From NCBI GenBank assembly GCA_024278755.1, contig JAJRSO010000019.1:1-64000 (forward strand): a stretch of DNA of 64,000 nucleotides, read 5' to 3'. Below, in pieces: positions 34,055-42,096 of the stretch. Under the pieces are notes generated by a model. It saw only the letters and a program-made list of their open reading frames with translations, was not told where the DNA came from and searched no databases. This stretch comes from Calditrichota bacterium. GTDB taxonomy: Bacteria; Calditrichota; Calditrichia; Calditrichales; Calditrichaceae. Every line of letters starts with the position of its first letter. The stretch's first letter is position 1. The position numbers and the translations under genes were made by a program.

Positions 34055-35003
34055 AAAAAATATATTCATTGCCTTTGCTGCGCTAATTGTCTTATTAGTC
34101 GTCATATCCGCAGCATATACGGTAAATGAATCTCAACAGGCAATTATTACACAGTTCGGACGGCCGATTGGCGACCCGATAATCGAACCGGGCATCCATT
34201 TTAAAGTGCCCTTTTTGCAGGAAGTAAACTTTTTTGAAAAACGCTTTCTGGAATGGGACGGAGACGCCAATCAGATTCCTACCAAAGGCAAAAAATTTAT
34301 CTGGGTCGATACGTATGCCCGCTGGCGCATTCAGGACCCCTTGCTGTTTTTCCAGCGGGTTCGTAACGAGCGCGGCGCCCAGGCCCGTCTGGATGATATT
34401 TTGGACGGCGAGACCCGTAATGCCATCGCCAACCATGATTTGCATGAAATTATCCGTAACACCAATCGCAAACCGACTCTGATAACGGCAACACAAACAT
34501 TGGCCGGCGAGACCAATGTCGTTCTTCCAAAAATCAAAATCGGCCGTGAAAAAATCACACGTGAAATTCTGGCTGCCGCGTCCGAACGTACCAAAGAACT
34601 AGGCATCGAACTCTTGGATTTGCGTTTTAAACGCATTAACTATTATGAAGATGTGCGCCAAAAAGTGTATGAACGAATGATCACCGAACGGAAGCGCATC
34701 GCCGATAAGTTTCGTTCCGAGGGTCAGGGAAAAGCATCCAAGATTTTGGGTGATAAAGATCGCGAGCTTAAACGTATTCAGTCGGAAGCATACCGTAAAT
34801 CTGAAGAGATTTTGGGAAAAGCCGACGCCGAAGCCACGGCTATTTACGCGGCCGCTTATAATCGAAACAGAGATACCCGGGAATTCTTCCGTTTTATCAA
34901 AACACTGGAAACCTACCGTAACACGTTTTCGGAAAAAGACTGGTTGATTCTTTCCACAAAGAGTGATTTTTATAAATTACTGGAAAATCAGGGAAGCAAA
35001 TAA
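34044..35003 (+). CDS. hflC: HflC-type SPFH membrane protein
   Basis: 319 residues. One N-terminal span ('IFIAFAALIVLLVVISAAYTV'), then SPFH domain with 'NESQQAIITQFGRPIGDPIIEPGIHFKVPFLQEVNFFEKRFLEWDGD' and 'KKFIWVDTYARWRI', followed by a long helical region. 'ERTKELGIELLDLRFKRINYYEDVRQKVYERMITER' is the HflC hallmark. Its start lies inside the end of hflK, so the pair is translationally coupled. A clean terminator follows 4 nt after the stop. Confidence 0.96.
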   Translation: MQNKKNIFIAFAALIVLLVVISAAYTVNESQQAIITQFGRPIGDPIIEPGIHFKVPFLQEVNFFEKRFLEWDGDANQIPTKGKKFIWVDTYARWRIQDPLLFFQRVRNERGAQARLDDILDGETRNAIANHDLHEIIRNTNRKPTLITATQTLAGETNVVLPKIKIGREKITREILAAASERTKELGIELLDLRFKRINYYEDVRQKVYERMITERKRIADKFRSEGQGKASKILGDKDRELKRIQSEAYRKSEEILGKADAEATAIYAAAYNRNRDTREFFRFIKTLETYRNTFSEKDWLILSTKSDFYKLLENQGSK

Positions 35004-35006
35004 CTA

Positions 35007-35036
35007 AAAAGGGCTGCGATTACAGCCCTTTTTTTT
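35007..35036 (+). terminator. Rho-independent terminator after hflC
   Basis: GGGCTG (35011-35016) and CAGCCC (35023-35028) form a stem around a 6-nt loop, followed by eight T. The A-run before it would make it act weakly for the convergent ferritin gene as well. Confidence 0.88.
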
Positions 35037-35052
35037 GATGCTTTTAAATGTT

Positions 35053-35568
35053 TTATTCTGCCGCGGAAGCCGCTTCAGCGGTACCCCGACCAGCCATTTT
35101 TTGATCCAGCATAAACAAGGCGGTTGATTTATCTCCAACCCAGCGCAGTTGCTGAATAATTTCCTTGGCGGTTTTTTCTTCTTCCACCTGTTCGGTAATA
35201 TACCACTGTAATTCAATCTGCGAAGGATAATCGTCCTCTTCAAGCGCCAGTTTGTATAACTCGTTAATACTTTTGCTGACAAACTGTTCATGCTTCAGCA
35301 CATGTTCAAACATATCCAAAACCGAATCGTATTCTTCTTTGGGAGCGTCAATCGCTGCAAAGGTTGGGCGGGCGTCCCTATCCAAAACAAACTGATAAAA
35401 ACGCAGCGCATGGGCATGTTCTTCCTGTGCCTGCGCCATCATCCACGAAGCAAACCCCGGCAGGTCGATGCTTTCACAATAGGCCGACATGGCCATGTAA
35501 TAATATTCCGAAAAGAATTCTTTGTTTATCTGGTCATTAAAAGCCGCAACCATTTTTTCTGTCATCAT
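35053..35568 (-). CDS. ftnA: Bacterial non-haem ferritin
   Basis: 171-residue four-helix iron-storage protein. Ferroxidase ligands are visible: Glu17 in 'NKEFFSEYYYMAM', then 'QEEHAHALRFYQFV' with Glu50 and His53, and the later 'ITEQVEEEKTAKEI'. The ATG at 35568 follows GGAGATTTAAAG; a second ATG is the next codon. The alanine-rich tail ('GTAEAASAAE') is a variable end. A good sigma70-type promoter lies upstream at 35606-35634. It faces hflC across the terminator and is divergent from the proline dehydrogenase gene. Confidence 0.94.
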   Translation of the reverse strand: MMTEKMVAAFNDQINKEFFSEYYYMAMSAYCESIDLPGFASWMMAQAQEEHAHALRFYQFVLDRDARPTFAAIDAPKEEYDSVLDMFEHVLKHEQFVSKSINELYKLALEEDDYPSQIELQWYITEQVEEEKTAKEIIQQLRWVGDKSTALFMLDQKMAGRGTAEAASAAE

Positions 35569-35605
35569 CTTTAAATCTCCAATCAATTGTTGTTTTAATG
35601 CCCAT

Positions 35606-35634
35606 AATATAGTGAATATAGAAATTCATGTAAA
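35606..35634 (-). promoter_or_regulatory. Sigma70-type promoter for ferritin
   Basis: On the minus strand TTTACA (35634-35629) and TATATT (35611-35606), each one base from consensus, are separated by exactly 17 nt. The predicted start of transcription is about 30 nt before the ferritin ribosome-binding site. No clear Fur box was seen. Confidence 0.55.
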
Positions 35635-35775
35635 TAACTGAATGATTTACGCCGCGCTTAAATCCTCCTGTGAAGCCTTTAAAATAGTGAAGATTACTGT
35701 TGTATCTTTCCATTTGGCTTAATAAATTTTAGCTTTATGGGATTGGAAATATTTGGTTCTTTCAGGAGCAGAGAT

Positions 35776-36678
35776 ATGAGCTTTTTTAATAAACTTGTTG
35801 TTTGGGGCATTCCGTTCGTACCAAAACCGATTGTCGGTTATTTTTCAAAAAACTATATTGCCGGGCCCACCCTGGACGACGCCGTCGCAACCGTCAAAGA
35901 CCTGAACGCCAAAGGAATGATGGCAACAATGGACCTGCTGGGCGAAGAAAGTATGAACAAAGAAGAGGCCGAAGCTGCCGTTGCCGAATATATGCGTATT
36001 ATTCAGACCATTGACGAAAATAAACTGGATTGTAACCTGTCCATTAAACCCACCCAAATGGGGCTTTTAATCGATAAAGAATACTGCTTTAATAATATCC
36101 GCACCATTGTGGCGGAAGCGACAAAACATAATAATTTTGTACGCATCGATATGGAAGACAATACGACTACATCCAATACAATTGCGATGTATCTGCGTTT
36201 GAAAGAAGAATTCGGCGATCATGTGGGGACCGTCATTCAGGCCTATCTGCGCCGTACTTCCAATGATATTAATGGATTGATTACACACAAAGCCAACCTA
36301 CGTTTTTGCAAGGGAATTTATGTGGAAGACCGCAAAATTGCCTACAAAGACATGTCGATTATCAACGAGAATTATAAATTCAATCTGGAAAAATTACTGT
36401 CTAACAACTGTTATACGGGCATTGCCACCCATGATGAGATTCTGGTTTGGCATGCATTAAGCCTTATTGAAAAATTTAAATTAAAACCGGAACAATATGA
36501 GTTTCAGATGCTGCTGGGAGTGGATGAGCAGTTGCGCCAAATTATCGTGGACAGCGGACACCGCCTCCGCGTATACGTGCCTTACGGAAAAGAATGGTAT
36601 GCCTATTCCACCCGCCGTTTGAAAGAGAATCCTAAAATGGCCGGTTATGTGCTTAAAAGTATTTTCGGGCTGAAATAA
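35776..36678 (+). CDS. Proline dehydrogenase (monofunctional)
   Basis: FAD enzyme oxidising proline to pyrroline-5-carboxylate. 300 residues of the short PutA-PRODH type: 'AGPTLDDAVATVKDLNAKGMMATMDLLGEE', 'CNLSIKPTQMGL' (substrate strand), 'FVRIDMEDNTTT', 'TVIQAYLRR' and 'IATHDEILVWHAL', with 'YEFQMLLGV' and 'RVYVPYGKEWYAYSTRRLKENP', the two arginines that bind the carboxylate. The ATG at 35776 follows AGGAGC with 6 nt spacing; the frame extends 13 codons upstream without signal. The P5C dehydrogenase gene is not in the window. Confidence 0.93.
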   Translation: MSFFNKLVVWGIPFVPKPIVGYFSKNYIAGPTLDDAVATVKDLNAKGMMATMDLLGEESMNKEEAEAAVAEYMRIIQTIDENKLDCNLSIKPTQMGLLIDKEYCFNNIRTIVAEATKHNNFVRIDMEDNTTTSNTIAMYLRLKEEFGDHVGTVIQAYLRRTSNDINGLITHKANLRFCKGIYVEDRKIAYKDMSIINENYKFNLEKLLSNNCYTGIATHDEILVWHALSLIEKFKLKPEQYEFQMLLGVDEQLRQIIVDSGHRLRVYVPYGKEWYAYSTRRLKENPKMAGYVLKSIFGLK

Positions 36679-36864
36679 CAAGCAAAAAATATGATTTTTA
36701 TTTTCCGATACCATTAACGTAAAAGAATTTCCCGGAAAATGAACAACCCCGCCGTAGGTAAAAAATACCGCTTTATCGGGCAATGGGATATCCGGAACAA
36801 ATTGCGTTTTTATCACGAACCAAGGGGCGGGGAATAAAACCCCTTCGGATGGGAATTACAAGAT

Positions 36865-37791
36865 TTAAAAGTTTCTAAACGATCGTAACAACCCCAAGTA
36901 AGCTTCGAACAACTCCCGATTAAGCTCCTTCATTTCCGCACGCAATTGTTTTAAGGTTTCTGTTTCTTGGCCGCGGGACAAACGCAGCCGTTCCGTCTCT
37001 GCCAAATACAATAGGCGGATAAATTGTAATTGCCCGGCCTCAGTATCGTATTTTGCTTGGCCCCTGTTTTTTTCCGTTTTATTTAATAATAGCTGTTCAT
37101 ATTGTGTTTCTTGCGAACTGATATAGGTTTTGCTATCCAGCCATAAAGCAAGGGGTAGCCTAAGCCAGGCTGTTTTTTCACTCCCTGTTTTATATTTTAA
37201 ATACTTAAATTTATTGGAGAAATCCCCCGGCAATAAAAACCGTTCCGTACATTTAAACGGATCGTTAAACAGGGCAAAGGTAGCAACCGTGTTTGCGCGC
37301 GCATTCTGACCTAATTTAAATAAAGCATACGCCTGAATCTGCCTTAAATAGGCATGCTCACCAAAATGGCGGAAAAATTCTTCCGTTGTTTCCACCACTC
37401 TATCAAATTTTCCCAACTCCATAAAAATTTCTGCCGGATGTAAATCGGGGATAAGAAATTCATAAAAACCCGGTTCTATATTCTGCGTCAGCGCTCTGTT
37501 TAATCCTTCCCTCAGATATTTAAATTCCTTTTTCAGCGCTGATAAATATTCTATCTGCGCATACCCCTTTCGCAATACCGATAAGTTTGCTAATACATTA
37601 TCGGACTCTGCATATATTTCTTTTTGCAGACGTTGTACCGCTTTAATTTTCTGTTCAATTTGCGGAGGCGCATCCAGTGTCTTTTGCCAGGAATGTAAGT
37701 TTTCAAGCGCTGCCGGCAGATCAAATGCTTTCAGCGCATTATGCCAGCCGATACGGCATAGATTTTCGTCGTCGAATAAACTAAATTGCAT
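36865..37791 (-). CDS. Hypothetical protein with TPR-like helices
   Basis: 308 residues, no named family. Mostly helical; the middle ('HPAEIFMELGKFDRVVETTEEFFRHFGEHAYLRQIQAYALFKLGQNARAN') looks like two tetratricopeptide-type hairpins. No signal or membrane segment. The ATG at 37791 follows AGGATATTCCAA and begins 10 nt after the stop of the rRNA methyltransferase gene, indicating one transcription unit; the longer frame upstream only runs into that gene. Confidence 0.65.
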   Translation of the reverse strand: MQFSLFDDENLCRIGWHNALKAFDLPAALENLHSWQKTLDAPPQIEQKIKAVQRLQKEIYAESDNVLANLSVLRKGYAQIEYLSALKKEFKYLREGLNRALTQNIEPGFYEFLIPDLHPAEIFMELGKFDRVVETTEEFFRHFGEHAYLRQIQAYALFKLGQNARANTVATFALFNDPFKCTERFLLPGDFSNKFKYLKYKTGSEKTAWLRLPLALWLDSKTYISSQETQYEQLLLNKTEKNRGQAKYDTEAGQLQFIRLLYLAETERLRLSRGQETETLKQLRAEMKELNRELFEAYLGLLRSFRNF

Positions 37792-37801
37792 TTGGAATAT
37801 C

Positions 37802-39205
37802 CTATAAAACCAATCTGAATTTATGCGGCAGGCGCAACTTGGCCCGACCTGCTTCCACATAAAGCGAACCGATTGCCCTCCCTTTCTGCTCCAGTACATA
37901 ATAACCGTTGGGTGTATTATCCAGCTCCATTGTTCCCTGCGAAAAAAGAGCCCGCATTTGATCCGTACTCAGCGAAATATGCCGTTTTGTAATATATATA
38001 TCTAAAAAACGTGCGCTCTGATTAAACAATTTCCACATAAACTGTTTTTTTTCGCCCAGCAGCAACCCGCTGCTGCTAACCCCTTCCGCCGGGATTTCCG
38101 CGTTTGCGACATTGGTCATCCAAATCCGTTTCTGCGTTCGGATATAGCGGTAGTTTTTCCACATCTCTGCAGAGATTCCGTAAACTTGGGAAATCTCCGC
38201 CAAATCATCGGCCACGCGCGTATCGGTAAAGGATAACGTTGGTACAAACGCCGCCTTTTTCCAGGAAGGCTGGTACATAAAATCCCTTGTTTTGCGCAGA
38301 CGAATCACAAAAAAACCTTCCATCCCGTGTTCCTGAGGAAAAACACGTACTGCCTTTTTCATATCTTCCGTAAATGTATGGCCGTTATACTTTTGGAATC
38401 CGCCGGCAAACGGCTCCGTTCCTTTCAATTTTATCGGTAAAATTTCCAGTGGATATTTGTCGATGATTTTCTGAATTAGCATTTCATTTTCTTCCGGGGC
38501 GATGGAGCAAGTCGAATAGACCAGTTCACCGCCGGTTTTTAGGGCTTTCATAGCCGAAATAAGCAGACGCTCCTGAATAGAGGATAGTTTTTTTAATTTC
38601 TCCAAACTCCACCAGCCACCGACCTCCGGCTGTCCGCTTAGCGTACCTAGCGCCGTACAGGGCGCATCCAGCAAAATCTTATCAAAATATGCCGGAAATA
38701 AATTCCCCAGACGTTCCCCGTTATGGTTGAGCAGCACCTGATTTATAACCCCGGCCTTTTGCGTGTTACTGTTCAGCGCTTGTAAGCGCTGACGGGAGAA
38801 ATCATTTAGATACAGGCTGCCTTCGTTTTGCATTAGCGCGGCGATTTGGGTGGATTTGGAACCGGGCGCCGCGGCTATATCCAACACTTTCTCTCCGGGC
38901 TGGGGATTTAAAACAAGGGCCGGAAGCTGGGAGGCAATGCCCTGGTACTGAATTTCCCCGCAGAAAAAATCCAGCGTATGGCTTAGCGGGAGGGAATCAT
39001 CGGAAATGATAAATCCGTTTGAATTGAATGAAATCGGTTTAAAAGAAACACCGAGTTGGCCGAAGCGGTTTTGCAGATCGGTAGCCGAGATGCGCAGGGT
39101 GTTCACGCGGACGGCGGTTGGTTCCGGAACGGCATTTAAAAATAGTTCTTTTTGTTCCCCGAAAAATCGGGTCAGCCAGTTATTTAAGTCTGTATTTTTT
39201 CCCAT
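37802..39205 (-). CDS. RsmB/RsmF (NSUN)-type rRNA m5C methyltransferase
   Basis: 467 residues. SAM-binding 'GEKVLDIAAAPGSKSTQIAALM', motif IV 'ILLDAPCTALGTL' and motif VI 'ELVYSTCSIAPEENE' give the two catalytic cysteines of RNA (cytosine-5) methyltransferases. The N-terminus ('WLTRFFGEQKELFLNAVPEPTAVRVNTLRI') and a C-terminal PUA-like part ('PNGYYVLEQKGRAIGSLYVEAGRAKLRLPHKFRLVL') place it nearer RsmF/YebU than RsmB. The ATG at 39205 follows GGAGATGCAC; an upstream in-frame ATG is less well placed. Confidence 0.92.
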   Translation of the reverse strand: MGKNTDLNNWLTRFFGEQKELFLNAVPEPTAVRVNTLRISATDLQNRFGQLGVSFKPISFNSNGFIISDDSLPLSHTLDFFCGEIQYQGIASQLPALVLNPQPGEKVLDIAAAPGSKSTQIAALMQNEGSLYLNDFSRQRLQALNSNTQKAGVINQVLLNHNGERLGNLFPAYFDKILLDAPCTALGTLSGQPEVGGWWSLEKLKKLSSIQERLLISAMKALKTGGELVYSTCSIAPEENEMLIQKIIDKYPLEILPIKLKGTEPFAGGFQKYNGHTFTEDMKKAVRVFPQEHGMEGFFVIRLRKTRDFMYQPSWKKAAFVPTLSFTDTRVADDLAEISQVYGISAEMWKNYRYIRTQKRIWMTNVANAEIPAEGVSSSGLLLGEKKQFMWKLFNQSARFLDIYITKRHISLSTDQMRALFSQGTMELDNTPNGYYVLEQKGRAIGSLYVEAGRAKLRLPHKFRLVL

Positions 39206-39411
39206 GTGCATCTCCAAAGATAAGAAAATATTACAGTAAAGAAAATTGTTAGTACTGGAAAATATGACCTCGTTTAAGAATCATTTAAAAGTAAAGTGCT
39301 TTCGTTGAACAAAATAATTGTTTATATTAACACTTTGTTTTTTTTGCCCGAGTACATAAATAATTAACGTTATTATTAAATGATCTATCTGACCAGGGAA
39401 GGGTTTAAAAA

Positions 39412-40962
39412 ATGAAAAAAAAGATGTTCTTACTTAAAACTATTCTCATTCTGACTCTACCAATTTTAGCCCTGTCTCAGACCGTTTTACCATTGGGACA
39501 AACGGTCTCTTTATCACAGGATATGTCTACCACGCTTCGTACGGAAATCCATCTGACTGCACCAAGTAAAATTACAATTTATGTTAAAGACTGGGAAAGT
39601 ACCTATAATTGGGATACCGATTACGACAGAATTTACATTTATAATTCCGCCGATACCGTTATCGAATACAGTTCATTCGCTTCCGAATCCGATCCGTTTT
39701 TGTTTCATATGATTGGAGATTCTGTATATTTGTCCACAAGAGTTGGGCAGGAAGGCGTTTATTATATCGATTTCCATTCCGGAAACGACTGGGGTTGGCC
39801 TGACGGAAAAACAACGCAGAATTATACGGTAAAAGTATCCTCTCTGCCCGTTGATGATGCTTACGAACCTAATGATGATTGGACCAGCGCAGCAACGGTT
39901 GCATTCAATCAGACTTTCTCTGCCTATCAGTGGAAAAGAACGACTACCTCTTCTGTTGAGGGCGATGAAGACTGGTATAAGATAAACCTGCCTTCTCCAG
40001 GCATTCTCAATGTAAAAGTTACGGATTGGCTATCCGTTTATAACTGGGGAGCCGATTATGACCGCTTTTATATTTATAATGCAGATACCGTCCCTATTGG
40101 CGGTTACAGCGCCGATAATCCCTATTTTTCCGCAATGTTTCAGGATACGCCCAATGGTATCGACATTAATCTGACTTCGGGCGGAATATACTATTTGAGA
40201 TTCCATTCCGGAAATGCCTATAAAACGGAACCCTATTCGCTAACGGCAACATTTACGCCCGTTAACGATCAATTCGAACCGAATGATCAACTTGCAGACG
40301 CAGCCCAAGTTGATTTTGATATTACATATCAGGCGTATCAATGGCGGTCCCTGGGTGCAAGCGATACGGTCTGGGCCGATGAAGACTATTATGAAATTTC
40401 GGTTCCCGAAGCAGGTAAACTAACCGTAACGGTTTCGAATGGCTGGAATTCCATTTATAATTGGGGAACCGATTACGACAGGCTATATTTCTATGATGCC
40501 GGCGGAAATCAAATCGGGGCAAGCGAAAATGATCCCAACGCCTCTATGTTTTCCGATACCAAAACAAGTGTGGATTTACCCGCTTCCGGGAAATATATTA
40601 TTCGGCTGCACAGTGGAAATGCGTATTCCGAAAACCCTTATGAGGTCATCTTTAAATTTAAAGGGCTAAGCGGAATAAATGATGAAAATACCATACCTTC
40701 TAAATTTGGGCTCTCTCAAAACTATCCAAATCCTTTTAACCCAAGTACAACAATAAGATATCAACTGCCAGCCAGCGGAATGGTAACATTAAAAATATAT
40801 GATTTACACGGCTGTGAAATAATGGAGATTATCAATAAACAACAGGCTCCGGGCAATTATGAAGTTAATTTTGACGCCACGGACTTAGCCTCAGGAAGTT
40901 ATTTTTATACTTTAAAAATAAACAATCTGGTAAAAACAAAACAGATGCTTTTATTAAAATAA
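39412..40962 (+). CDS. Secreted protein with three PPC-type repeats and C-terminal sorting domain
   Basis: 516 residues. After a signal peptide ('LLKTILILTLPILALS') come three tandem beta-sandwich repeats of about 125 residues. Each has the motif 'YNWxxDYDRxYxY' (at about 64, 209 and 346), an acidic 'DxYEPND' or 'DQFEPND' linker and 'YYLRFHSGNAY'-like end, as in pre-peptidase C-terminal domains. From 'LSQNYPNPFNPSTTIRYQLP' (about 438) the last 80 residues form the FCB-type sorting/secretion domain ending 'KTKQMLLLK'. No catalytic domain is present, so a surface or matrix binding role is possible. It stands alone. Confidence 0.85.
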   Translation: MKKKMFLLKTILILTLPILALSQTVLPLGQTVSLSQDMSTTLRTEIHLTAPSKITIYVKDWESTYNWDTDYDRIYIYNSADTVIEYSSFASESDPFLFHMIGDSVYLSTRVGQEGVYYIDFHSGNDWGWPDGKTTQNYTVKVSSLPVDDAYEPNDDWTSAATVAFNQTFSAYQWKRTTTSSVEGDEDWYKINLPSPGILNVKVTDWLSVYNWGADYDRFYIYNADTVPIGGYSADNPYFSAMFQDTPNGIDINLTSGGIYYLRFHSGNAYKTEPYSLTATFTPVNDQFEPNDQLADAAQVDFDITYQAYQWRSLGASDTVWADEDYYEISVPEAGKLTVTVSNGWNSIYNWGTDYDRLYFYDAGGNQIGASENDPNASMFSDTKTSVDLPASGKYIIRLHSGNAYSENPYEVIFKFKGLSGINDENTIPSKFGLSQNYPNPFNPSTTIRYQLPASGMVTLKIYDLHGCEIMEIINKQQAPGNYEVNFDATDLASGSYFYTLKINNLVKTKQMLLLK

Positions 40963-41334
40963 GGATCAAATATCCGGTTAATTTCTTCTTTTTGATATTT
41001 GTCTTCTGTACTCTTTTCCTATTATTATTCAGGGCTTCAACTTAATTAAATACTGTATTGAGTTAAAGCCCTGTTGTAATTCTCATAACGCGCTTTTTCC
41101 GCAAATCAAACCTAAAAGCGACAAATAGTATGTATGAGTCCAGTCTAAAAAGGCATAGCCCCCGATTTCCACAGAAAGACACAGATTGTTTTTATTGAAA
41201 TTACATTGAATAGATTCATGTAAATTCGTGGTTTTTATAGTGAACGCATGTATACTTTTTCTATAAAAACTTGCCGCTTTAATTTATACTCTTAAATCCG
41301 TACCTTTTTTTATCTGTAAAAAAGGAGAATACAT
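40963..41334. repeat. Gene-free spacer with stem-loop and dispersed repeat copy B
   Basis: Contains a long stem-loop at 41031-41072 (AGGGCTTCAACT and AGTTAAAGCCCT), possibly a terminator for the PPC gene but with no strong T-run. Then comes copy B of the dispersed repeat at 41129-41254, inverted relative to the copy at 32104. Downstream of that, AAAAGGAGAATACAT is the ribosome-binding site of the next gene. Confidence 0.7.
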
Positions 41335-41643
41335 ATGGTTTTACTTGAACTGACAATGAGTCCCTTGGACAAGGGAGAAAGTCTGGGGCCTTACGTAGCC
41401 CGCATTGTTGATATTATTGATAAAAGCGGCATTCCCTATAAACTGACGCCCATGAGCACCATCATGGAAGGCAAATACGAACCACTAATGGAAGTTGTGC
41501 AGAAGTGTTTTAATGAATTACAAAAGGACTGCCGGCGGATTTCGGTATCCATAAAAATCGATTATCGCACCGGAAATGAAAGCCGCCTGGAAAGTAAAAT
41601 TCTACGTATCGAATCGTTGCTGAATCGGGAAATCAGTAAATAG
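41335..41643 (+). CDS. MTH1187 (UPF0045) thiamine-binding family protein
   Basis: 102-residue ferredoxin-fold protein. 'VLLELTMSPLDKGESLGPYVARIVDIIDKSGIPYKLTPMSTIMEG' and 'VSIKIDYRTGNESRLESK' are characteristic of the MTH1187/YkoF-like family, members of which bind thiamine or related compounds. A strong AAGGAG lies 9 nt before the ATG. Partners are not nearby, as the gene stands alone between two repeat-rich gaps. Confidence 0.88.
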   Translation: MVLLELTMSPLDKGESLGPYVARIVDIIDKSGIPYKLTPMSTIMEGKYEPLMEVVQKCFNELQKDCRRISVSIKIDYRTGNESRLESKILRIESLLNREISK

Positions 41644-42096
41644 AATATATCCGGCGCGATGTTATTTTATATGGGAAGTTAGGTAAAAAAATTACGACGA
41701 TTTTATATAGATTTGCGGGCGGAGCGACAAAAAAAGCGCTAGCTGGTTTTTTACTAAAAGCAACGGCTTCCGATCCGGCGATTCATAAATCATATACATA
41801 CGCCTGTTCAAAAAACATTGCCGCCGGTTTTTTCCGTAATACAAGGATTGTTTTAAAGAACTCATTCGCGTTAATTCGTGAAAGTCGCAGCTTTTTTTCT
41901 CTTTTTGTTCTTGCCTACACGAGTCGACTTAGGCCATATATTTCGGAAAGGGGAGATCTTTTAGATTGTTTCTCCAGATTCTCAGGATCGCGATGGCGGT
42001 TACTATATTGGTCTTATAAAAGATTTTTTCTTTTATTTCCGCATTTTCTTATCTTTTGAAAGAAAAACTTTCTTTTCATTGTGGCCAAATCGAATT
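41644..42096. other. Gene-free spacer, 450 bp
   Basis: No plausible gene. It is a patchwork of short low-complexity and repeat-like pieces, such as CATTCGCGTTAATTCGTGAA around 41862-41881, similar to fragments near 46040 and 50275. No clear terminator hairpin or promoter pair was recognised. Confidence 0.4.

Noticed and set aside
36481-36816. 111-codon minus-strand ORF
   Set aside because: Most of it is the antisense shadow of the proline dehydrogenase gene and the rest shows no family.
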